A stretch of 57,626 nt of DNA from Phellopilus nigrolimitatus (lineage: Eukaryota; Basidiomycota; Agaricomycetes; Hymenochaetales; Hymenochaetaceae), in the NCBI GenBank assembly GCA_021029095.1, contig JAJOHG010000160.1, positions 1 to 57,626 of the forward strand, written 5' to 3'. Below, piece by piece: positions 35,884 through 49,346 of this stretch; within the stretch, counting starts at the first letter, position 1; the number at the start of each line of letters is the position of its first letter. The notes under the pieces are model-generated. The model did not search any database, had not been told where the DNA came from, and was given only the letters and a program-made list of their open reading frames with translations. The position numbers were made by a program, and so were the translations under genes.

Positions 35884-38800
35884 TTGTCCCACGAACTATC
35901 ACTTTGTACTCAGATTTTCTGATCCCCCCATTTCATGCTCTCCGAATACTCACCTATTATCGTTCAGCATTCTGATATTCCGTTCCTCTGACCATTTCCC
36001 CAAATTCTTCATTTATTCCTTCCCGCTCTGCCTCTTTATCCCATTTCGTTCGATTTTTGTGCGGAGCGGCATTCCCCATCTTCCTCTCGGACTTCCTCCA
36101 GTTCGCTTTCCCTTTTAATTTTTTCCCGAACTTGTTCTGCTGATTTTCTTCCCTTCCGACTCTCCGGTTGGATTCCTTAGTAACTTTGCTTTCCGTTCAA
36201 TTTCGCTTTCTTTCGATTCTCTGTGCCAATTCCCCATTCTTGATTTCTGCTTTTTGATATCCCCTCTCCAATTCCAATTCTTGTTGATCCCCCCTATTCG
36301 ATTTCGTCCTTTTTTTAATTCTCCCTTTCGGTTCTAACCTTCATCCCTGATTTCTTACTCCAATTTCCTATTTTCCCTTCGATTTTTTTCCTTCCAATTT
36401 CCTTTTCGTTCACATCCCCACCTCTCGGGGCTCGGTGCTGGAGGAGGGAATACACGGCCACACCGATTTCAGCTTTGTTCCGACTTGGGTGCACCCCCCT
36501 GGATCTCGAACGATCCCCTTTGCACTACTTGGGGCCCCCTCACCCTCTTCTCCAGTGTTCGGACCACCTGAACACACTCTCTTCGGTCCCGCCTCAAATC
36601 CGAACAACCGAATGAGCTCCCCAGACTTCACCTCCACAAGTTCGGCCGATCCGAATCCCATCCCGCCGAGCAGCCAGACCTTGAACGAACTTGCTTTGGC
36701 CTCGAAAGAACTCGGTCACTCGAAGGGCCAGATAACGAACGAGCCACCACTAGCTTCAGTTTTGAGGTTTTCGCAGAAGTTCGGGGACAGCTAAGCCCTC
36801 TGTTTCGTTTTTTTACCTCAATCCCCCACCCTACACCATCCCCTTCCGATTCTTTCCCTTCTCCTTATCGTTCTTACGTTTTGATCCCCCCACCCACCAT
36901 TTTTCCGATCCCCTCCTATTTTTCCTCTCTGATCCCTTCATTTCCCATGTCTCCTCGAACCCCCATCCGATTCCCTTGTTCATATATTCACCTCTCGGGG
37001 CTCGGTGCTAGGGGCGGGAATATGGACTTCATCCTCTCTGACTTCAACCCGATTCAATTCGCATCACTCCCGAACCCCCCTTCTCCTTTCCGGCTTCGCA
37101 CCTGCTCGAACAACCGGCCCCGGGTGACCCTCTCGAACCCGGGCGACTACCCTGCCCGAACTGCTCCCCTCTCTGTCCGATCGACCGAATCCCAGTGATT
37201 ACACTAGACCGCCACTCCCCACACACTCCATTTTCATGTTTCCTGGTTCGGGAATAGCAGTTCGTGATTGTGCACGCCCGGACTCGCTCGACTCGCTCCC
37301 TCGAAACCCTCCGAACCCATCTGTCCATATCCATTCCGTTCCTCGATCCGGTCGTCGAATCCCTCGATTGACCATGTCCATATTCCCTTCGCACCTGCGA
37401 ACGGTCGTCCTGCCGACCAGTACATACACCCTCAAGTCTTTTGCTGACGAGCACTACGACTCCGCCGTCCTGGCACCATCCTGTCCCGAGTGATTCGAGT
37501 ATCCTCGATTTCCTGTCGCCTTCGCGAGGCACAACATCCTGTCTGAGTAAATTGTCCCCTCAGTCCTTAGGTGGAGAAGACTCACCCCCCCGTTCGAATC
37601 CCCTCAGTCCGTAGGAGGAAGAGAACCGTCCGTTCCGGACACCTGTAAATTGTCCTGTTTCCCCGTTCGACTCCCCTCAGTCCGTAGGCAGAGGAGAACC
37701 GTCCACCCTGGACACCTGTACATCTTTTCGTCTCCCGTTCAAATCCCCTCAGTCCGTAGGCGGAGGAGAACTGTCCACCTCGGACACCTGTACATCTTTT
37801 CGTCTCCCGTTCAAATCCCCTCAGTCCGTAGGCGGAGGAGAACTGTCCACCCCGGACACCTGTACATCCTTTTGTCTCATCCTTTTGTCTCATCCTTTCA
37901 TCTCTTCCTTTCGTCTCTTCCTTTAGTCTCCTATTCGTCTCCTTTTCATCTCTTCCTTTCGTCTTTTCCTTTCGCCTCATCCTTTCCTCTCTCCCGTTCG
38001 AATCCCCTCAGTCCGTAAGGGGAGGAGAACTGTCCACTCTGGACACCTGTATATTTTCTCCCTCTAGACTCCCTCTGTACAGCTTTCGGATTCGCCCCCG
38101 AACCGCTCGAGCAGCCGATTTTCAGGATATCCAATCAACCGATCCCCCCGAAATCCCCTTGAACTTCACTGTTCTTCGCAATCTGACACTCATAGACTTC
38201 TTCCACGACACAACTCGTGAACATAGACAGCATCTCCGATCCAACTCGTAGACACCCGATTAGTATGTCCCATATTCAACTTTTTCGCTACGAACTTTCT
38301 TCCCCTTCGTATACCCATATACCCATTTCCGAACTTTCTTCATTTCGAACTTTTCCTCATTTTCGGACTTTAACCTTTCTTCATTTCGGATCCCATCTCT
38401 TTTCATTTCGGACTTCATCTCTTCTTCGTTTCAAATTTCTTCTCTTCTTCGCACGAACTCACTAAATAGACTCTCCTGAACCATTCTATCATCTTTCGTT
38501 CCCATTTCGGACTATCCACATAGACTCTAACCACCCATTCTTCTATTTCGGACATTACTCTCACCCTTTAATACCTCCACGAACCCCTCACCTAATTACC
38601 CTTTCTTTACTATTCCCCCATGCACTCCGCAACCTCACGATCGGACCTGGCCACTCGATCGGACTCATTTCTTTTCACTTTTTTTCTTTCATCCGGATTC
38701 ATTCATGCTCGAAATTTCCTTTCCCCCCCCCCCCCCCCATTTTGTTTACTTTTCCTGATCGCTGGTTCGATTTTTTTCATTTTAACTTCCATTTCGCTTT

Positions 38801-38955
38801 CCCCTCCCACCCACCTTCCTGCCACACTAGCGTTCGGGGACTCCATTTCGCTCTTCTTCCAGGTCTCTTCGTGTCCGAACACAGGTTTCGTCTCCAGGGC
38901 ATAGACCGCCGAAAACATGCCTCGTGGGCTCAGCCTTTTTAAGGGGGGCGTACTG
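35884..38955 (+). mobile_element. Probable internal region of a non-autonomous LTR element (CT-rich, no pol)
   Basis: A strongly pyrimidine-rich plus strand with no gag, protease or polymerase motifs. A 30-bp phrase beginning CACCTCTCGGGGCTCGGTGC occurs at about 36418 and 36989. The region ends with the polypurine tract AAGGGGGGCG just before the LTR-like sequence, which continues at 41402 after the hAT insertion. Short open frames here are Ser/Pro-rich and unconvincing. No 5' LTR was found. Confidence 0.45.
37590..38053. repeat. Tandem repeat, 72-73-bp period
   Basis: CCCCTCAGTCCGTAGGCGGA is followed by GGAGAACTGTCCACCCCGGA and CACCTGTACATC-type sequence. Units start at 37600, 37673, 37745 and 37817, with a fifth at 38004 after a pyrimidine-rich spacer. 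Confidence 0.9.
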
Positions 38956-39189
38956 TAGAGCTCACCACGAGTCCTTAAAACCCGTGGAGACCCGTGACCA
39001 AACCCGGACTACTGATCCGTATTCACGGATCACCCGTTGACGGGTGATCCGTGGGAAACGGATAGTCACGGGTCCGGGTCGAGAATTTGTGATTTATCAA
39101 TACCCGCAGGTAGTTCACGGGTTTCAAGGAAAGAGTAGCAAATGTAAATATGGCGCGTACTGTTGCACGCGGCGGCGGCACTGCGCTGC

Positions 39190-40450
39190 ACCCGGTATCC
39201 CAGAGAGAGTAGAAGCGTCCAGTCCAAGGCGCAATCCAACCATTCATTGTCAGGGTGCCAAAGACCAACACACCCAGAATGCTGAACAGCACGACAGCAA
39301 CGCGGTTGAGCGATTTAAATTGCTTCGAAGACACGAGCGAGCGCACAAGGTCGGTGAAGGCAACAAGCTGGAGGAGTCCGAAACACCAAGCGCGGCCATA
39401 TGTTCACTCGTACGGACGGGCTGAAAACCAACAAAGAAAGGCTGCGTATTTGTTTTTTTCTGTATTCGTTCTATTGCGGGAGACGGGAACGGAACGAACG
39501 CACCACGACCTTGATCATCATGCTCCCGTTCGCGCCCGCGAAGCCGCTCGCGCCGCACGAGTACGCGAGCTGCGCGATGATCGTGCTGCGCGGGTTCTGT
39601 GAGCGCCGGGCCGAGAGAAGAGAAGCGGGGACATACGTAGTATGTGACGAAGAGCATCGAGACGCCGACGCCGCCAAAGGCCGGGAAGACGGCATTCGCG
39701 GGGAACATGATCATGCCGTCTGCGGGTGCGCGCGTCAGGGCTCGCTGCAAAAAAAGAAAGGGGGGAGGGGGGCGCACGCACAAGAGATGCCATTGAGGAC
39801 GTTCAGCAGCACGCCGAGCAGCACGGCGGGCACACTGCGCAGCGCAGCGGCTACCAGGGCACGCGCCGCATCGCGCGACATGAGCGACGCGAGCGGGGCG
39901 AGGCCAGGCGCGGCGTCGATACCCGCGCCCGCGCCCGTGCTCTTTGTGCAGGCGGCACCTCCCGAGCCCGGGCGGGACCACCAGTGCTGGCGCGTGTGTG
40001 CGGGCGTCTGCGGGCGGGCGGGGGCGCGGGACGAAGATCGTGAGGACGCGGATGAGGCGTGCTCGAGGTCAGGTGCGGCCGCTTGGATACTCGCGAGTGT
40101 GCCAACGGCGTACCAAGAGGAGTATGCAACATAGAGACGACTGGAGTAACGGCCCATTAACAGAAGAACCAATGAATGCAAGGGAATCATGCTAGTGATG
40201 AATGCGTAGCCTCCCCAGGCAGCGACCATGTAGAAGTAGAAAAGAGCGGCAGCTGTGCCAAAGAATGCGCTTCCTACTCTAAGAGCTTTAATCTAGAGGT
40301 AAAATGTGAACATGAGCAGGAAGATAGCGATCGCTTCGTTATCGTACGAGCCCGCGACGGAACGTGAGATGTAGCCAGGAGCGATACCAATGAAAATGGC
40401 GGCCAGAAGTCCTGCACTCTCGCGGCTCGGAATTCGGTGTAGACATAGCT
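39190..40450 (-). pseudogene. STT3 oligosaccharyltransferase fragment with a SulP-transporter segment inside
   Basis: STT3 is the catalytic subunit of ER oligosaccharyltransferase. The minus strand reads [33 protein letters not shown] then TAG (40293-40295) for the family's Trp, IKALRVGSAFFGTAAALFYF, GGYAFITSMIPLHSLVLLLM, RYSSRLYVAYSSWYAVGTLA, and after a foreign segment GFQPVRTSEHMAALGV and NGWIAPWTGRFYSLWDTG. The foreign segment, about 40085-39490, holds a SulP/Vsb1-type transporter start: RSVPAVLLGVLLNVLNGIS, MIMFPANAVFPAFGGVGVSM, CGASGFAGANGSMMIKVVV. One gene fragment thus lies inside another. The same STT3-SulP arrangement recurs at 43.1-43.96 kb. Confidence 0.8.
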
Positions 40451-40499
40451 AGATGAGAATGATGAGGAGCGCAGTGCACGGTGAGATGAGCTCGATCGG

Positions 40500-41168
40500 C
40501 CACAAACACCTGAGCCGTCGCCCTGCTCGACGTCGAGGTCGCGCAGCAGAAGTGGTGCAGGGGCGACAGTGGCCACGCGGCGCGGCTCCGGGAGAACGTC
40601 GTGATCGCGGTCCACCGCCTCGACCTCTCCTCCGTCGAGAGCGTGTTCGCTTTGCACGCCAAATCAAATCAAAGTGTGTTTTTTTACGGTTTCGGCACTT
40701 TCTTCACCCGCGAGCCAAGCGTGCCTGGTGCTCAATTAGTTCTGAAAGATACTCCTATGTTTCGCACCTCGTCTGCAACGCCGGCGTCGCGTCCTTCACG
40801 GGCTACAACTGGATCCTGTGCGCGAAGCAGCTCTGCACCGAGTTCGTCGCCGCCGTCACGTGCGCTACCTCCTGTGCCACCCGGGCGTCGTGCGCACGAA
40901 CATCGCGCTCAAGTCGCTCAACAGCAAGTTTCTCGAGTACCTCATGCAGCTGTGCTTCTTCATCGTGCGTGCCGTCTCCCTCTTTTGCCTTCCTATGTAT
41001 TGAACAAACCCCCACGGTGCAGGCGCACTTCCTCGGCTCGCCCACGCACGTCATGACACCGTACAAGGCCGCCGTCTCGCTCCTGCTGTTCGCTCACGCC
41101 AATGCGACACTCGTGGTGTTCGACGTCGAGGCACAGCGCTTCCCCGCGTGGTCCCTCAATACCACCTA
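40500..41168 (+). pseudogene. ERG27-like 3-ketosteroid reductase fragment
   Basis: A short-chain dehydrogenase of ergosterol synthesis. It reads RENVVIAVHRLDLSSVESVF, YSYVSHLVCNAGVASFTGYN (the NAG box), LCAKQLCTEFVAAVT, then a jump to RYLLCHPGVVRTNIALKSLN and LGSPTHVMTPYKAAVSLLLF, ending WSLNTT at a TAA. The catalytic YxxxK segment is deleted and the frame changes twice. It lies head-on to the STT3 fragment inside the hAT-like element. Confidence 0.7.
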
Positions 41169-41401
41169 ACGTCTTTTCTATTATAATAAATTTGTATTTA
41201 ATTGTTTTAAAGAGCCACAGGGAGCCGTGAACAACCCGTCGACCTGCTTGACCCGCACCCGCGGGTTTCTGAGGACCCGCGGATCCGTGTCCCAACGGAT
41301 CCAGGTCAAGACGGGTCCGGGTCGAGGATTTTTCGTCACGGGTGACCCGCCAACGGGTCCGGTTCAACCCACGGGTGGACTCGTGGTGAGCCCTAGCGTA
41401 C

Positions 41402-42751
41402 TGTCACGATCCGTTCACCCTCGTTCCTCGGCTAACCGAACCTGTGACACGAACCGAATCTCCGGACACCTCGAACGGCCTCCGAACCCCTTGTCCTTCA
41501 TTCCTCTGGACTTCGTTCGGCTCGAGTCCTCTTCGTTCAGCAGTTTCGGCTCGAATCCCCTTCGTCTGGCGGGAATCCTCTCCATTCGGTCCGAATCACT
41601 CGTCCTCCGTTCATCTGGACTCGTAGCCTCTCCGTTCGGTTCGAACTGCTCGTCCTTCGTCCCTCTGGACTCATGGGACTCGGATCCCCTTCGTTCGGCG
41701 GGATTCCTCTTGGTTTGGTTCGAATCTCTCATCCTTCGTCCCTCAGGACTCGTACGGCTTGGATCCCCTTCGTCACTCCCCTCCGTCCGGCAGGGATCCT
41801 CTTCCTTCGGCCCAAATCCTCTCCGTTCGGCTCAGCCCTCCTTCGTTCGGCAGGGATCCCTTCCGTTCGGCCCGAACCCTCTTCGTTCGGCTTGGTCATC
41901 CTTCATCCGGCAGGGATCTCCTCTGTTCGGCCCGAACCCTCTTCGTTCGGCTTGGTCCTCCTTCGTCCAGACCAATCCTCTCGGCTCCGAACTCCAGACT
42001 ACGGGTTGCCAGTCCGAAGGCCTCGACTGACCATGAACGAACCACGTGACATCCGGGCTCGCGATCAGAGACGAACCGAGTGCCAGCTTCGGCCCATACC
42101 CCGGACACGAGTAGAACGCACCACAGGCATGTGCCGAATTCAGATCCAGCCGAGAGTGTCGGGAATCGAAGATGTGATCGCGTTCGCCGAACCTCGTGCC
42201 CGGCTCGCCTACGCGACTCGCCACTCCGATCGGTTCACGTCGGACTCCACCCCTCGTGCAGAACGCACCACTCCGCAGTCGAACGGCGAGTTTCTACGAC
42301 TCATCGAACTCGCCTAGTGATAGGAAGGAAAGGACGGACTTTCGTATATATACGACTCGGACATGTACTTCGTACCTTAGCCTGTCTTCTTCTTGAAGTC
42401 TCTCTTGCTTCTGAAGTTTCTTGACGGCCTCCCTTCCCTTCGGGGGTCGTCCGGCACTCTCTCTGCGTGTCGACCGATCCTGCAACCTCTCGTCGATCCG
42501 AACGAACCTCGAACTCGTCGAACGACTCGGTTCGGTTCTGAACCTTTGGACCGACTTCGAACCTACCGGACTTCGGCCACTCAGCGCTCGGTCTCGCCGC
42601 CCATCTCCTTCCCTGCCGATCTGCAGCTTGTGATTCCGTTTCCTTCGCCGATCGGGGCTCTCCCCACGTTCCCTGGTCCTTCGCTGGTCAAACCGACTGT
42701 GAAGCGACTCCCGATCGTCTCCGTTCTTTGATCGCAGGTTCGGTCCTGACA
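41402..42751 (+). mobile_element. Probable LTR (1.35 kb)
   Basis: It begins TGTCACGATCC, right after the polypurine tract (now separated by the hAT insertion), and ends GGTCCTGACA, giving TGTCA/TGACA ends. A TATA-like TCGTATATATACGAC lies at about 42342, as expected for an LTR promoter. The interior (41500-41960) consists of degenerate repeats of TTCGTTCGGC-containing units. No partner LTR is found, so the call rests on the ends and the tract alone. Confidence 0.45.
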
Positions 42752-42911
42752 TCCACTATGAATCCATCTTTTGCATCAAAGGAAAGGCGGTGGAACAAGT
42801 TGCTTGGTTTCGGATTGCTCATATAGATTATATAAAGAAGTAAGAGAGTACCAGAAGAAAGACCAGAGTAAGAATTGAGACTGAAAGTGAAATGTCGATG
42901 TCGCGTTTGAC

Positions 42912-43092
42912 TGTCCACGCACCGATCACCCGCAAATGGCAGTGTCCATATTAAGAAATTACTACCATTTTGAGTAATTACTACCATTTTGAGTAATTAC
43001 TACCATTTTGAGTAATTACTACCAAATGAGGATACGGTACAAAAGTTGAAAAAAAAAGTGCGTACTGGAAAGGTTTTCCGGAAAGCCTGTAA
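42912..43092. repeat. Right terminal inverted repeat of the nested DNA transposon
   Basis: Reverse complement of 34697-34838, with four instead of two copies of the 19-bp unit TAATTACTACCATTTTGAG. Together the two repeats bound 8.4 kb of nested insertions. Confidence 0.85.
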
Positions 43093-43958
43093 AGCAGAGG
43101 TACATGCCTGCTGGAAAGAGTACAATGAGGAAGTGCAAGTCCATGAAGAACGACGGTCACAGCGCGCTGTCGGATGGTGCTCCGAGACTGAGGCACTGAT
43201 TGGGATGTACTTCTTGCATAGCCGGTATCCCAGAGAGAGTAGAAGTGTCCAGTCCAAGGCGCAATCCAGCCATTCATTGTCAGGGCGCCAAAGACCAACG
43301 CGCCCAGAATGCTGAACAGCATGACAGCAATGCGGTTGAGCAATTTAAATTGCTTCGAAGACACGAGCGAGCGCACAAGGTTGGTGAAGGCAACAAGCTG
43401 GAGGAGTCTGAAACACCAAGCGTGGCCATATGTTCACTCGTACTGAGGGGCTGAAAACCAACGAAAAAAGGCTGCATATTTGTTTTTTTCTGTATTTGTT
43501 CTATTGCGGGAGATGGGAATGGGACAGATGCACCACGACCTCGATCATCATGCTCCTGTTCGCGCCTGCGAAGCTGCTTGTGCCACACGAGTACGCGAGC
43601 TGCACGCGTTCTGTGAGCGCCAGGTCGAGAGAAGAGAAGCGGGGACATACGTAGTACGTGACGAAGAACATCAAGACGCTGACGCCGCTAAAGGCCGGGA
43701 AGACGGCATTTGCGGGGAACATGATCATGCCGTCTGCGGGTGCGCGCGTCAGGGCTCGCTGCAAACAAAGAAAGGGGGAAGGGGGGCGCACGCACAAGAG
43801 ACGCCATCGAGGACGTTCAGCAGCACACCGAGCAGCACGGTGGGCACACTGCGCAGCGCAGCGGCTCCTAGGGCATACGCTGCATCTCGCGACATGAGCA
43901 ACGCGAGCGGGGAAAGGCCAGGCACGGCGTCGACACCCGCACCCGATGCGGAAGGGCA
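43093..43958 (-). pseudogene. STT3-SulP chimeric fragment, second copy
   Basis: The minus strand reads MIMFPANAVFPAFSGVSVLM and CGTSSFAGANRSMMIEVVVH (SulP, about 43740-43510), then VGFQPLSTSEHMATLGV, then NGWIAPWTGHFYSLWDTGYA and, across frame changes, SVSEHHPTAR with an MDLHFLIVLFPAG-like stretch down to about 43100 (STT3). It extends further into STT3 than the copy in the hAT element (39190-40450), so it is not simply derived from that copy. It ends against a cyclin fragment near 43958. Confidence 0.75.
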
Positions 43959-44538
43959 ACTCGGTGCTCTCGACCGGGTCCCTTTGCTGGACGTGTGACT
44001 TCACGGGTGAGACCTCGCGGAGGCAGTTGATGAGTGGTCTGCTATGCACAGACGCGCTGATCGCAAGTCCCTGCGACCTGTCCGTGCTTCGAGCGTGGTG
44101 GCGGGCGTCGACATGTCCTCGCCCTCGGAGTCGCGCAGGATCAGCAAGGACAACGGCGCGCTGGCCTGGGTGGAGTACGAGAGGTACTCAGCGAAGGAGA
44201 GCAGCAGACTCGACACTTCGCAGCTGTCATGCGACACGCTTCCGCAAGCGGAAACAGCTGACAAACGCCAAAAGACGCCCACGAAGCCACTCTGTCCCCT
44301 CCCGCCGCTGCCTTCTCTCCTCCTGTGCCCTTGTTGCACGTTCCTCGCTGCGCTTATTCTGGCCTCGAAATTCTTGCAAGACAGATGCTACTCAAACCGC
44401 GCGTGGAACAAACTCCCCAGGCCTCCCGCGCAGGAGGTCGGCCACTGCGAACGCGCTCTCGGAGATGCGCTAGAGTGACGTTTGTGGGTCGGTAAAGGCG
44501 GTTCGGTGCCCGAGGAACGCTCGCGCTCAATCTGCAAA

Positions 44539-45372
44539 TAGGGGAGCTCAAAGTTGAGCATGCGACATTCAATGTTCATGACGCCTGCCTTATTAGGTCG
44601 GGCTCATGATGTGATGGCTGGTCACGGATCCCTGAGCTGAGCAAACAAAGCCAAGCAACGTTACTCGTTGCGTTACTGCGCATGTCGTCGATCCTGCTTA
44701 CTGTTTTGCTGCCACTCAATTTTTTTCCTCGTTGCTATAGCACCTAATTCTGAAAGTCAAAAATTTCACCTGCTAGAGGTCTCGAAGCATGTATGCACAC
44801 ATAACATGACCATGCAGGTTATCTTGAGGCATAGTGAAAATAAATAAGCAGATGAGATGTTATATAACTCTTGTTGGCTATACAGAACATGGGTGAAATG
44901 TTCTTCTCTCTAAAGAAGCCAGTAATTGAGGCCTATATATGCAATATTATAAAAAGTGTTCCGCTGTGCCTAAATATGGCAATTTGTTCCCGTCTGCGTT
45001 TCACCACTCGATTTACCGCCAGCATCGTCTCCAACCTCAACCAAATATTGGCCTCAGGTCACGCAAAACCCAGGTTAAACTTAAATAAAATTGGCTTATT
45101 AGACACATGAGACAGAGATACAAACATGCACATCAGAATTGAAGCTAAGGAGTTGAAGAACGACATGTTGAGCGCAGATGGGAATAATCACGCATGACGG
45201 ACACTTTCGGGGCCACCTGTACCCTTTAGGAATGAATGTGACTCAGTGTGACCAGGGTCTGGATGGGCTCGGCCGTCAGGGATCCGTGACCAGCCATCAC
45301 ATCATGAGCCCGACCTAATAAGGCAGGCGTCATGAACATTCAATGTCGCATGCTCAACTTTGAGCTCCCCTA
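44539..45372. mobile_element. 834-bp MITE with 97-bp perfect terminal inverted repeats
   Basis: TAGGGGAGCTCAAAGTTGAG through GGTCACGGATCCCTGA is repeated exactly in reverse at the other end. The TAGGGG end suggests hAT, but the 8-bp flanks (TCTGCAAA, ATGAAGAG) do not match. The interior is AT-rich with no gene. Perfect 97-bp arms suggest recent origin. It lies in the cyclin pseudogene. Confidence 0.9.
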
Positions 45373-45511
45373 ATGAAGAGCGAGAGTGCAGTTTCAAGGT
45401 CGGCGTCTCCTGCTGCGCATGCGTCATCGAATATGCCGAGCCTGCTGCTGTCGGATTCGGGCGCAAGTCCAGAGATTGGGTGCGTGCTGCCTCTGCTGCC
45501 GCCCGCGTTAC

Positions 45512-45824
45512 TAGTGTTGCCGCAGTTTGGTCCCGAACCGATCCAAACCTGGTTTGAAGCCGAACCAAACCTCCGGTTCGGTTTCGATTCGGTTCGGTTT
45601 GATAAAATAGTAAAACAAAACCGATCGGTTTGGGCCAAATCCTGTTTCAAACCGAATATATTACCATATATGGTAATTAAACCGCAGTTTAAACCGAACC
45701 AAGCCGAACCAAACCGGGAAACTCGGTTCGGTTTGGCCAAAATTTGCGAACCGAACCGGAGGTTCGGTTTCGGTTTTCAGCAAAAAGGCTGAAAACCGGA
45801 CCAAACCAAACCACGGCAACACTA
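45512..45824. mobile_element. 313-bp hAT-type MITE with 8-bp target duplication
   Basis: The ends are TAGTGTTGCCG and CGGCAACACTA, flanked by CGCGTTAC on both sides (45504-45511 and 45825-45832). The interior is full of GGTTCGGTTT and AAACCGAACC motifs in both directions and has strong self-complementarity. It is inserted in the cyclin pseudogene. Confidence 0.95.
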
Positions 45825-46617
45825 CGCGTTACAGTGCCGCTCAAAGCGGCCAACCAGCGATGCTGTTGATCCCACCTGCTTTGCAGATGCCAAGCGCGTC
45901 AAACCCCATCTGACATGAACTTTATCGCACTAGACGAGACAACACCGCGCCTTTCTTACTCGCCCGTGTCCCTCGTCGAGCACAACCTCAACACCCCAAG
46001 CGCGGTATTCAGTGCCTCGTTCAGCACCTCGTGGTCGCATGCGCACAGCACGAGCTCGTCAGACTCGGATGAGTCCGGCTCAAGCGGCGGGTCCATCATG
46101 ACGCACCCGGACGTGCTTCGCACGTTTGCGCCGGGATCCGCGGCCAGCTTCAGTGCGCAGCGCGCCGCCGTGTCGCGCGCGAACACTCTCTACAATGAGT
46201 ATGCGAAGACTGCCACCTGCGATGCGGCACTCAGGTGCTTCCCGCCGGTGGACGCGAAGGACGTGATGGACCCAGCGTCGTGGTATGCGCAGGTCCTGTC
46301 CTCGAGCGGCGGCGCGTTTGGCAGCGGCCAGGTGTCCATGCTGAACAGCCTGGGCAGCTAGTGGTACGGGCACGCGTGGTTGTTGGCGCGGCACCCCCGC
46401 GGGATGCTCGAGGCTTGTTTTGCTGACTGTGGACACCTGCAATCGCATCGTTCCTCATTTGCGCGCGCGGCGCTTGTGCACTCCACCATACACAGTGTCA
46501 GTGGCTACTTGCGCTGCAGAGCAGGACAGGGATGTACTTGACAGTGTGAAAACGCAGGCAGGTGCTCACATGTTTTCTTTTGTCTTTACTATTATAATAA
46601 ATGCTACATAACACTAC

Positions 46618-46867
46618 AAAACCCCGTGAACTAACCGTCGACCCGCTTGACCTGCACCCGTGGGTTTCTGAGGACCCGTGGATCTGTGTCCCAACGGATC
46701 CAGCTCAAGGCGGGTCTGGCTCGAGGTTTTTTCGTCATGGGTGACCCGCCAACGGGTCCGGGTCAACCCGCAGGTGGACTCGTGGTGAGCCCTACTGTGA
46801 ATACAGATCTGTAGTCCAGGTTGGGTCACAGGTACCCACAAGTTTCAGGGACTCATGGTATGCCCTA
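46618..46867. mobile_element. Two abutting ends of the hAT-like family
   Basis: 46618-46797 matches the 3' end of the element at 38956-41395 and ends GGACTCGTGGTGAGCCCTA. 46798-46867 resembles the reversed 5' end (ACAGATCTGTAGTCCAGGTT ... GGTATGCCCTA). No shared target duplication was found. This is the last repeat before the conserved gene block. Confidence 0.7.
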
Positions 46868-46957
46868 GTAGTTAATAAGTCAAATTTGCAACACGTCACT
46901 TCGCAAGGAGACACATAATAATATGTATCATTGATTACTATAATCTTCAAAACACAC

Positions 46958-49346
<2,389 letters not shown>

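Larger units (their letters stand above)
38956..41395. mobile_element. hAT-like element carrying STT3, SulP and ERG27 fragments
   Basis: The ends are TAGAGCTCACCACGAGTCC and GGACTCGTGGTGAGCCCTA, inverted repeats of the TAGGG type known from hAT elements. They are flanked by a perfect 8-bp duplication GCGTACTG (38948-38955 and 41396-41403), the hAT hallmark. Subterminal GACGGGTCCGGGTCGAG-type repeats lie at both ends. There is no transposase. The 2.4-kb interior is made of host gene pieces (STT3 and a SulP transporter on the minus strand, ERG27 on the plus strand). By analogy with Pack-MULEs this is a Pack-hAT. Confidence 0.85.
43960..46361 (+). pseudogene. PCL-type cyclin gene, broken by a stop and two MITEs
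   Basis: GLLCTDALIAS, SSPSESRRISKDNGALAWVE, RYSAKESSRLDTSQLS, then the cyclin core CTFLAALILASKFLQDRCYS, NRAWNKLP, EVGHCERALGDALE, a TGA (44476-44478) where the family has Trp (TGG to TGA), and RLWVGKGGSVPEERSRSI. A MITE (44539-45372) splits it, after which SESAVSRSASPAAHASSNM follows. A second MITE (45512-45824) splits it again. The Ser-rich open frame 45915-46361 (TTPRLSYSPVSLVEHNLNTP ... GSGQVSMLNSLGS) probably is its C-terminal tail. It is a different PCL subfamily from the cyclin at the left edge. Confidence 0.65.

Noticed and set aside
34264..46797. A 12.5-kb hAT element using the 5' end at 34264 and the 3' end at 46797.
   Set aside because: The 8-bp flanks (ATATAAGC and CTGTGAAT) do not match, and the interior contains a complete copy of the same family with its own duplication.
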